Source: Neorhizobium sp. UBA7851
GTDB taxonomy: Bacteria; Pseudomonadota; Alphaproteobacteria; Rhizobiales; Rhizobiaceae
Direction: 5' to 3'
DNA: 21,458 bases
Assembly: GCA_002500765.1 (NCBI GenBank)
Contig: DLSX01000168.1
Coordinates: 1 to 21,458, forward strand
A model generated the notes under the pieces. That model was not told where the DNA came from. It was given only the letters and a program-made list of their open reading frames with translations, and ran no database searches. This document shows, in pieces, positions 15,059 to 21,458 of this stretch. Each line of letters opens with the position of its first letter. The first letter of the stretch is position 1. A program made the translations under genes and the position numbers.

Positions 15059-15492
15059 GCGGAGGGATCGCTGCGATCGGGTTCCGGGCTTGCGAAACCG
15101 TGCATGCGGTAGGCCCATTGCAGGCCGATCACCCCGCCCTTGATCGGCTGGACGGTTGCAATCGCGGCAAGCGCCGCAAGCGGTATCCAGATCGCCATAT
15201 GCACCCATGGCGAGACGCGCCAGAGCATGTCGGTCAAAAGATAACCGGTCATCAGCACATGGCCGACCACGACGATGACGAGATAGGCCGGCAGATCGTC
15301 GGCACGTTGCGGCTTATAATCTTCGCCACAGACGGCGCAGTGATCCACGGGCTTGAGAAAGGCCCTGAACAGACGGCCATCGCCGCATTTGGGGCAACGA
15401 CAGGCAAGACCGCGTTTGATGGAGCGCCCCAAGGGGCGCTCGGGCGCGCCTTCACCGCCATATTTGATGGTCGATCCGGCGCGCTGGTCCAT
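15055..15492 (-). CDS. DUF983 zinc-ribbon membrane protein
   Basis: 145 residues. A Cys4 zinc-ribbon (CRCPKCGDGRLF, C33 and C36; CAVCG, C52 and C55) is followed by ADDLPAYLVIVVVGHVL and two transmembrane helices (about 68-90 and 98-118). This is the DUF983 family, widespread in alphaproteobacteria and without a defined function. The ATG lies two bases after the rnr stop, and the 3' end overlaps the NUDIX start by four bases, so it sits in a translationally coupled string. One guess is a membrane-associated metal-binding accessory protein; nothing here decides that. Confidence 0.9.
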   Translation of the reverse strand: MDQRAGSTIKYGGEGAPERPLGRSIKRGLACRCPKCGDGRLFRAFLKPVDHCAVCGEDYKPQRADDLPAYLVIVVVGHVLMTGYLLTDMLWRVSPWVHMAIWIPLAALAAIATVQPIKGGVIGLQWAYRMHGFASPEPDRSDPSA

Positions 15493-15494
15493 TG

Positions 15495-17870
15495 TTATCT
15501 CCTGCGTCCACGTGGCGGGCGTGTGCCCGGCTTTTTCGCTCCGCCACCCGGCCTGTTGCGTTTTCCCGCCTTGTGGAAGGATCGCATTGCCGTCGGCAGC
15601 TTCTTGCCTTCGCTCAGCATCTCGAACTGCAGCGCGCCGGCAAGCGGAATGGCATCCTTCAGACGCACATCCACCGTATCGCCCAGCTGGTAGCCAAGCC
15701 CGGAGCGCTCGCCTGTCAGCGCCTGATGCGCCTCGTCATAGATGTAATAGTCGTTGCCGATTGTCGAGACCGGCACGAAACCGTCAGCCCCATAAGTGGG
15801 CAGCGAAACGAATAGGCCAGCCTTGGTGACACCGGAAATCCGTCCCTCGAATTCCTCGCCGATGCGGGTTGCAAGGTGATGGGCGACCAGACGGTTGATC
15901 GTGTCGCGCTCGGCGGCCATGGCACGGCGCTCGAAAGTCGAGATTTCGGCTGCGATATCGTCGAGCTGCGCTTCTTCCTCGGGTGTGATCCCGCCTTCGC
16001 CGAGACCCAGCGAGCCGACCAGTGCGCGATGCACGATCAGGTCCGCGTAACGGCGGATCGGCGAGGTGAAATGCGCGTATTTCATCAGGTTAAGGCCGAA
16101 ATGCCCGATATTTTCCGGGCTATAGACGGCCTGGCTCTGCGAGCGCAGCACCATCTCGTTGACCATCACCTGATGCGGCGTGCCCTGCGCCTGTGACAGG
16201 ATGCCGTTGAACGAGTTGGAGCGCATGTTTCCGCCCTTGGCCATGGAGATGCCGAGGGTGTTGAGGAATTCGCGTAGCGTCTCCTGCTTGGCAAGCGAGG
16301 GGCCGTCATGGGCGCGGTAGATCAGCGGCTGGCGCTTTTTCTCCAGTGTTTCGGCGGCGCAGACATTCGCCTGGATCATCATCTCTTCGATGAGCTTGTG
16401 GGCATCCAGACGATCCGGCACGAAGACGCGGTCGACTGTGCCGTCGGGCTTCAAGAGGATCTTGCGCTCGGGCATGTCGAGTTCGAGCGGCTGACGCCGG
16501 TCGCGGCCGATCTTCATGATTTTGTAGGCGGCCCAGAGCGGCTTCAGGATTGGTTCGAGCAGCGGCCCGGTCTTGTCGTCCGGCTTGCCGTCGATCGCGG
16601 CCTGAGCCTGCTGGTAAGAGAGTTTTGCAGCACTCTTCATCATGACGCGATGGAAAGTGTGGCCCGCCTTGCGGCCTTCCTTGGAGAAGACCATCCGCAC
16701 GGCCATGGCCGGCCGGTCTTCACCTTCGCGCAGCGAGCAGAGATCGTTGGAAATCCGCTCCGGCAACATCGGCACGACGCGGTCGGGGAAATAGACCGAA
16801 TTGCCGCGCTTCAGCGCTTCACGGTCGAGTGGCGACCCGGTGCGCACATACCAGGAGACATCGGCGATCGCGACGGTGACGATCACACCGCCCGGATTGT
16901 CGGCGGACGGGTCCGGCTCGGCATAAACGGCGTCGTCATGGTCCTTGGCATCGGCGGGGTCGATCGTGACGAGCGGCACATCGCGCCAATCCTCGCGCTT
17001 CGACATCGAGCCGGGCTTGGCGGCCTCCGCCTCATCCATCACCTGCTTGGGGAAAATATGCGGTATGCCGTGCGAATAGATGGCGATCATCGAGATCGCC
17101 TTTTCCGACGCCACGGAACCGACGACCGAGAGCACACGCGCACGCGGCAGTCCGAAACGGCCGGAACGGACAGTTTCCGTCTCGACCAGATCGCCGTCCT
17201 TGGCCTCACCCAGACCGTCCCGCTCGATTACCATTTCCTCGCCGCGGCGGTCGATCGGCAGAAGCCGGACCTCGCCATCGGCAAGCTTGTGGATGACGCC
17301 CATCGTCGCGCCACGACGCTTGTCGATCACCTTGATGACACGCGCCGTATAGGCGGGACCGGTACGGTCCTTGTTGGGGAAGATCTTTGCCAGAATGCGG
17401 TCGTTGAGGCCGGCGGCAGGCGCCTTGCCCTTGCCGCGTTGTTCCGACGACTGACGGATTAGGACGGCCGGTGCCGCACCGAGATCTTCCGGCCATTCCG
17501 CCGGACGACCGATCAACTCGCCATCCTTGTCGCGGGTGGTGATGTCGAGAACGGTTACCGGGGGCAGGGCACCGGGACGCGCCAGGGACTTGCGGTTCTT
17601 CGTCAGCAGGCCTTCATCTTCGAGCTGGCGAAGCAGGTCCTTCAACTCGACACGCGTCTCGCCCTTCAGCCCGAACGCCTTGGAGATCTCTCGCTTCGAA
17701 GCCTTGTCCGGATTGTCTGAGATGAATTCGAGCAGGACTTCCCGCGGAGGAATCACACCCTGGATGATGGCGGGCCTGCCCTTGGAGCCGGTCGCCATTC
17801 CGCGTTCGGCGCGCTCAGCGCGCTTCTGCTGTCGGTGCGATCTGATGTCGTCGTCCTGCTCTTCGCTCAC
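15495..17870 (-). CDS. rnr: Ribonuclease R
   Basis: A 3'-to-5' processive exoribonuclease that degrades structured RNA and is important in RNA quality control. The 791 residues run as a winged-helix N-terminal domain (about 40-100), cold-shock domains, an RNB catalytic domain with IDPADAKDHDDAVY (D304, D310, D312, D313 match the four active-site aspartates of the family), an S1 domain (about 665-745, GRISGVTKAGLFV) and a basic Arg/Lys/Pro tail ending RPPRGRRR. The start used is GTG at 17870, which overlaps the topA stop (GTGA). An internal ATG at 17798 (MATGSK) is the alternative and would keep all domains. The coupling to topA and to DUF983 makes it the second gene of a long operon. Confidence 0.95.
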   Translation of the reverse strand: MSEEQDDDIRSHRQQKRAERAERGMATGSKGRPAIIQGVIPPREVLLEFISDNPDKASKREISKAFGLKGETRVELKDLLRQLEDEGLLTKNRKSLARPGALPPVTVLDITTRDKDGELIGRPAEWPEDLGAAPAVLIRQSSEQRGKGKAPAAGLNDRILAKIFPNKDRTGPAYTARVIKVIDKRRGATMGVIHKLADGEVRLLPIDRRGEEMVIERDGLGEAKDGDLVETETVRSGRFGLPRARVLSVVGSVASEKAISMIAIYSHGIPHIFPKQVMDEAEAAKPGSMSKREDWRDVPLVTIDPADAKDHDDAVYAEPDPSADNPGGVIVTVAIADVSWYVRTGSPLDREALKRGNSVYFPDRVVPMLPERISNDLCSLREGEDRPAMAVRMVFSKEGRKAGHTFHRVMMKSAAKLSYQQAQAAIDGKPDDKTGPLLEPILKPLWAAYKIMKIGRDRRQPLELDMPERKILLKPDGTVDRVFVPDRLDAHKLIEEMMIQANVCAAETLEKKRQPLIYRAHDGPSLAKQETLREFLNTLGISMAKGGNMRSNSFNGILSQAQGTPHQVMVNEMVLRSQSQAVYSPENIGHFGLNLMKYAHFTSPIRRYADLIVHRALVGSLGLGEGGITPEEEAQLDDIAAEISTFERRAMAAERDTINRLVAHHLATRIGEEFEGRISGVTKAGLFVSLPTYGADGFVPVSTIGNDYYIYDEAHQALTGERSGLGYQLGDTVDVRLKDAIPLAGALQFEMLSEGKKLPTAMRSFHKAGKRNRPGGGAKKPGTRPPRGRRR

Positions 17871-20548
17871 GTATCCGTCTTCTTTGTTTTCGCAGCCGTC
17901 TTCTTAGCCGGTGCCTTCTTGGCCGCGGTGGTCTTGGCTGCCGCCTTTTTCGGTGCGGCCTTCTTGGTCTCGCCGTCAGCCTTGGTTGCAGCCTTCTTCG
18001 GCTTTGCTTTGGCCTTTCCGGTGGAGGCCTTGCCGCCCTTTTCGATGATCAGCGCCATTGCCTGTTCCATCGTCACCGACTGCGGCTCCATGCCCTTCGG
18101 CAGGGTCGCATTGACCTTGCCCCAGTTGACGTAAGGACCGTAACGACCGTCACGAACGGTGACCGCACCACCATCCGGATGATCGCCGAGTTCCTTGAGT
18201 GCTGCGGGTGTGCCGCGGCCACGTCCGCCCGGACCCTTGGCAGCCTTTTCGGCCAGTACGGTCACGGCGCGGTTGAGACCGATCGAGAACACGTCCTCGA
18301 TGCTTTCCAGATTGGCATAGCTGCCGTCATGCAGCAGGAAAGGTCCGTAGCGGCCGAGACCTGCCGAGATCATCTTGCCCGTTTCCGGGTTCTGGCCCAC
18401 GTCGCGCGGCAGATTGATCAGCGCCAGCGCCTTTTCATGGTCGATGTCTTCCGGCTTCCAGCCCTTCGGCAGCGAGGAGCGCTTGGCTTCCTTGCCTTCG
18501 CCGCGCTGGATATAGGGTCCGAAACGACCGGACCGCAGCGTCAATTCTTCGCCCGTATGCGGATCCGCCCCGAGCGCTTTCGGCTCGTTGAGGCCGGATG
18601 CGTCGGCTTCCGCGCCATCGGAGGAAAGCTGGCGGGTGAAATTGCATTCCGGATAGTTCGAGCAGCCGACGAAAGCGCCGTATTTGCCGAGCTTGAGGGA
18701 GAGGTTGCCGGTGCCGCAGACCTGGCAGATACGCGGGTCGGAGCCGTCCTCGCGCTTAGGGAAGACCAGCGGCGCAAGCGCCTCGTTCAGCGCGTCGAGT
18801 ACGTTGGTAACGCGCAGTTCCTTGGTGTCTTCGATCTGGGCGAAGAAATCGCTCCAGAAGTCGCGAAGAACCTGTTTCCAGTCGAGTTCGCCGGCGGAGA
18901 TCCGGTCGAGCTTCTCCTCCAGATCGGCCGTGAAATCGTATTCCACATACTTGGTGAAGAAGTTCTCGAGGAACGCCGTGACCAGCCGCCCCTTGGAATG
19001 CGGGATAAGCTTGCGCTTTTCAGTCACCACATATTCGCGGTCGGACAGTGTCTTCAGCGTTGCGGCGTAGGTGGAAGGGCGGCCGATGCCGAGCTCTTCC
19101 ATCTTCTTGATCAGCGAGGCTTCCGAATAACGCGGCGGCGGTTCGGTGAAATGCTGGCTGGAATTGATCTTCTGCTTGGCGAGGTTTTCGCGCGCATTGA
19201 TCTCCGGCAGGCGGCCGTCCTCGTCGTCATCTTCCGACTTCTCGTCCTCATCGCGGCGATCCATATAGGCGCTGAGGAAGCCGTCGAAACGGACAACGGA
19301 GCCGACGGCACGCAGGCCAGCCTTGTCCGCGCCATTGGAGGCGAGGATCTCGACCGTCGTGCGTTCCATTTCGGCAGATGCCATCTGGCTGGCGATCCCG
19401 CGCTTCCAGATCAGTTCGTAAAGCCGTGCCTGATCGGCATCGAGGAACTTGCGCACCTGATCCGGTGTGCGGTTGAAATCGGTCGGGCGGATCGCTTCGT
19501 GGGCTTCCTGGGCGTTCTTTGCCTTGGTAGAATAGAAGCGCGGCTTTTCCGGCAGGTAGCGGTTGCCGAACTGGTCGACGATGGCGGCGCGGGCCGCATC
19601 AATCGCCTCGGGCGCCATCTGCACGCCATCGGTACGCATATAGGTGATGAGACCGACGGTCTCGCCGCCGATGTCGATACCCTCATACAGCTTCTGCGCC
19701 ACCTGCATGGTGCGCGAGGCGTTGAAACCGATATTCGACGAAGCCGCCTGCTGCAGGCTCGACGTGGTGAAGGGAGGGCCGGGATTGCGCTTGACCGGTT
19801 TCGCCTCGACGCTGTCGACCACATAAGAAGCGCCTTCGAGCAGCGTCTTCAGGCGGTTTGCATCATCGCCGGTCTTGACCGCGCGGGGTGCAAGGCGCTT
19901 GCCGTCGGCAGCCACCAGTTTTGCTTCGAATTCGTCACCACGCGGCGTCTTCAACAGCGCAGAGAGGTTCCAGTATTCTTCGGAAACGAAACGCTCGATC
20001 TCGTTTTCGCGGTCGCAGACGAGGCGCAAGGCCACCGACTGCACACGACCGGCCGAACGTGCGCCCGGCAGCTTGCGCCACAGCACCGGCGACAGGTTGA
20101 AGCCGACCAGATAGTCGAGTGCGCGGCGGGCCAGATAGGCGTCGACCAGCGGCACGTCGATATCGCGCGGGGCGGCCATTGCGTCGAGCACGGCCTTCTT
20201 GGTGATGGCGTTGAAGACGACGCGCTTCACCGGCTTGTCGCCAAGCACCTTCTTCTTCTTCAAAAGATCGAGAACGTGCCAGGAAATGGCTTCACCTTCG
20301 CGATCCGGGTCGGTCGCGAGAAACAGGCCGTCGGAGCCTTTTACGGCATCGGCGATATCCTTCATGCGTTTTTGCGACGCGCTGTCGACCTCCCAGGACA
20401 TTTCGAAATCCTGATCTGGAAGCACGGAACCGTCTTTCGCGGGAAGGTCGCGGACGTGGCCAAAGGATGCGAGAACCTTATAACCCGAGCCCAGATACTT
20501 ATTGATCGTCTTGGCTTTTGCGGGCGATTCTACAACGACAACATTCAT
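17867..20548 (-). CDS. topA: DNA topoisomerase I (type IA)
   Basis: Relaxes negative supercoils by transient single-strand breakage. The ATG at 20548 gives 893 residues beginning MNVVVVESPAKAKTINKYLG, the standard N-terminus; upstream in-frame codons add nothing conserved. The Toprim domain has E7 and DPDREGE (D80, D82, E84). The catalytic tyrosine is Y303 in GLITYMRTDG. One Cys4 zinc finger (CQVCG from C608, then CSNYPEC) is followed by three topoisomerase C-terminal repeats (GRFGPYIQRG, GRYGPFLLHD, GRYGPYVNWG). The last 55 or so residues are almost all Lys, Ala, Thr and Pro, a histone-H1-like tail expected to bind DNA. Its stop overlaps the rnr start. A TATAAT lies on the same strand at 20737-20732. 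Confidence 0.97.
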   Translation of the reverse strand: MNVVVVESPAKAKTINKYLGSGYKVLASFGHVRDLPAKDGSVLPDQDFEMSWEVDSASQKRMKDIADAVKGSDGLFLATDPDREGEAISWHVLDLLKKKKVLGDKPVKRVVFNAITKKAVLDAMAAPRDIDVPLVDAYLARRALDYLVGFNLSPVLWRKLPGARSAGRVQSVALRLVCDRENEIERFVSEEYWNLSALLKTPRGDEFEAKLVAADGKRLAPRAVKTGDDANRLKTLLEGASYVVDSVEAKPVKRNPGPPFTTSSLQQAASSNIGFNASRTMQVAQKLYEGIDIGGETVGLITYMRTDGVQMAPEAIDAARAAIVDQFGNRYLPEKPRFYSTKAKNAQEAHEAIRPTDFNRTPDQVRKFLDADQARLYELIWKRGIASQMASAEMERTTVEILASNGADKAGLRAVGSVVRFDGFLSAYMDRRDEDEKSEDDDEDGRLPEINARENLAKQKINSSQHFTEPPPRYSEASLIKKMEELGIGRPSTYAATLKTLSDREYVVTEKRKLIPHSKGRLVTAFLENFFTKYVEYDFTADLEEKLDRISAGELDWKQVLRDFWSDFFAQIEDTKELRVTNVLDALNEALAPLVFPKREDGSDPRICQVCGTGNLSLKLGKYGAFVGCSNYPECNFTRQLSSDGAEADASGLNEPKALGADPHTGEELTLRSGRFGPYIQRGEGKEAKRSSLPKGWKPEDIDHEKALALINLPRDVGQNPETGKMISAGLGRYGPFLLHDGSYANLESIEDVFSIGLNRAVTVLAEKAAKGPGGRGRGTPAALKELGDHPDGGAVTVRDGRYGPYVNWGKVNATLPKGMEPQSVTMEQAMALIIEKGGKASTGKAKAKPKKAATKADGETKKAAPKKAAAKTTAAKKAPAKKTAAKTKKTDT

Positions 20549-20731
20549 TTTTGGTTCTCTGGAATAGAGCAGAGCCCGGCACCGCATTCGGTCCAGGCGG
20601 AGATTTGCTTCCCGACATGGAGGGCGTTTGTCCTGCGGTCAAGGGCTTAAGTGAAATTAGCACATTTCGAAGGATGCAATCGGCGGCTGCTTTAATCTGA
20701 CTTGCAATCATGAATATTTCAAATAAAGTCT

Positions 20732-20737
20732 ATTATA
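20732..20737 (-). promoter_or_regulatory. -10-like TATAAT upstream of topA
   Basis: A perfect TATAAT on the minus strand in the AT-rich part (20701-20760) of the gap between dprA and topA, about 185 bp before the topA start. No good -35 is present at 16-18 bp, so the promoter assignment is tentative. Confidence 0.3.
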
Positions 20738-20787
20738 TTGAGCTTGATTGATAAAAATTCACTGTTTGATCGTTAGTGGGGTGGGGC

Positions 20788-21015
20788 ATGTCAATTCACA
20801 TGAATGGGCTCCGCAAGGGGCATTCGGTCGAGAATGTCGCATATATCCGACAGATGCTGGGGGAGTTGCGGCAGGTTGCCTTCTCGGAGGGGGCAGACAT
20901 GCTCTGCTATCTCATCGAGATGGCCTATGTCGAAGCCGGCGACATTCAGTCGGGTCGACGCCAGTGCTCATCCATCCAGCGCGATGGAAACAAACCCGCC
21001 GGGATGACGGTATAA
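20788..21015 (+). CDS. Small conserved-looking protein of unknown function
   Basis: 75 residues, no signal peptide or membrane helix. The first 57 or so residues (ENVAYIRQMLGELRQVA, then GADMLCYLIEMAYVEAGDI) look like a compact two-helix soluble protein with regular heptad-like hydrophobic spacing. I recall similar short hypothetical proteins in Rhizobiaceae but cannot name a family. The ATG at 20788 has a G-rich ribosome binding region (GGGGTGGGG) very close to it; a GTG at 20776 is also in frame. The last 16 residues (20968-21015) are polar and lie antisense to the 3' end of dprA, which suggests that this tail is a recent read-through extension. It is transcribed away from topA from an AT-rich region. 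Confidence 0.6.
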   Translation: MSIHMNGLRKGHSVENVAYIRQMLGELRQVAFSEGADMLCYLIEMAYVEAGDIQSGRRQCSSIQRDGNKPAGMTV

Positions 21016-21458
21016 TCGTCCGGCGAGATCCAGTTCGAGCAGCACGAGATAGACGGATGAGGCGGGAAGGCCTGTATGGCGGATGATGTCGTCGATCTCC
21101 GTCGGCGTCGGGCCGAGCGCAGAAATGATAGCATGGCGGTCGTCGTCGTCCGGTGGCAGCATCGTTCCTGCATCCTTGCCCGGTTCCTCGACCACGGGTG
21201 GCTCGAAAAGATCGAGCTGCGATAGAGGCGCAAGCGCTTCAAGCACATCCTCCGGTCCGGTTGTCACGACAGCACCCTGTTTGAGCAGGGCATTGGTTCC
21301 GTGGCAGCGCGGATCGAGCGGCGAACCGGGCACCGCAAACACGATCCGGCCGAAGTCGGCGGCCATTCGTGCGGTGATCAGCGAGCCGGATTTTTCCGCC
21401 GCCTCGACCACGACGACACCGAGCGAAATGCCGGCGATCAGGCGGTTGCGGCGAGGGA
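20968..21458 (-). CDS. dprA: DNA-processing protein DprA, 3' part
   Basis: Truncated by the window edge: only the C-terminal 162 residues or so are visible. They begin inside the Rossmann-like core with RRNRLIAGISLGVVVVEAA, a hallmark of DprA/Smf, and continue with EKSGSLITARMAADFGRIVFAVPG and the CHGTNALLKQGA region. The final 70 residues (DRHAIISALGPTPTEIDDIIRHTGLPASSVYLVLLELDLAGRLYR) form the winged-helix (DML1-like) domain common in alphaproteobacteria. DprA binds incoming single-stranded DNA and loads RecA during natural transformation. The dprA-topA adjacency on one strand is a well-known conserved order. The gap to topA is 419 bp and contains the small plus-strand gene. Confidence 0.94.
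   Translation of the reverse strand, partial: PRRNRLIAGISLGVVVVEAAEKSGSLITARMAADFGRIVFAVPGSPLDPRCHGTNALLKQGAVVTTGPEDVLEALAPLSQLDLFEPPVVEEPGKDAGTMLPPDDDDRHAIISALGPTPTEIDDIIRHTGLPASSVYLVLLELDLAGRLYRHPGGFVSIALDG

Noticed and set aside
16308..17462. 384-codon plus-strand frame opposite rnr
   Set aside because: Shadow frame of rnr with no recognisable domain.
18179..20650. 823-codon open frame on the plus strand opposite topA
   Set aside because: Shadow of the well-supported topA gene; no motif, no ribosome binding site and a skewed composition.
1..21458. CRISPR array, tRNA, rRNA, insertion sequence or prophage
   Set aside because: No spaced repeat array, no tRNA cloverleaf signature, no rRNA-like stretch and no transposase, integrase or phage protein was seen on either strand.

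Overview
This window looks like a chromosomal, core-genome stretch of an alphaproteobacterium of the order Rhizobiales, most likely family Rhizobiaceae (Rhizobium/Agrobacterium group). Reasons: high-GC coding bias; a cysteine-free L33 of the rhizobial type; a divK-pleD pair; a perfect alphaproteobacterial LexA box (GTTC-N7-GTTC) at dinB; GANTC sites of the CcrM type near promoters; and the order dnaE / dinB / divK-pleD / rpmG / rnr / topA / dprA. No transposase, phage gene, tRNA, rRNA or CRISPR array was found.

Layout. The left edge (1-232) holds a palindromic repeat and a promoter/operator-like region in front of a 28-residue membrane microprotein gene (233-319). Next is dnaE (replicative DNA polymerase III alpha, 460-3954, +). 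On the minus strand is a membrane-anchored diguanylate cyclase (4065-5249), divergent from an unrecognised multi-spanning membrane protein (5519-6106, +). A 355-bp intergenic stretch separates this from a secreted L,D-transpeptidase (6462-7793, -) and the SOS-type polymerase dinB (7932-9218, -). A translationally coupled pair, a DUF3572 gene and a HAD-fold hydrolase (9337-10288, -), is divergent from the cell-cycle operon divK-pleD (10420-12175, +).

Between pleD and rpmG lie about 480 bp of AT-rich DNA and then a strongly structured, Rho-independently terminated small RNA (about 12655-12808, +). The right half is one tightly packed minus-strand cluster read topA, rnr, DUF983, NUDIX, MFS, rpmG, with stop/start overlaps at two junctions. 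It ends at a bidirectional terminator. At the right edge are the 3' part of dprA (-) and a 75-residue unknown ORF (+) whose end overlaps dprA.

How the genes work together. The themes are DNA replication, repair and topology (dnaE, dinB, topA, dprA) and cell-cycle/c-di-GMP signalling (divK, pleD and a second GGDEF protein), with RNA turnover (rnr), translation (rpmG) and envelope remodelling (L,D-transpeptidase) beside them. The items most worth following up are the 28-aa membrane microprotein upstream of dnaE (similar in size and type to the SOS division inhibitor SidA of Caulobacter), the three-hairpin sRNA between pleD and rpmG, and the LexA box placed directly against the dinB start codon.
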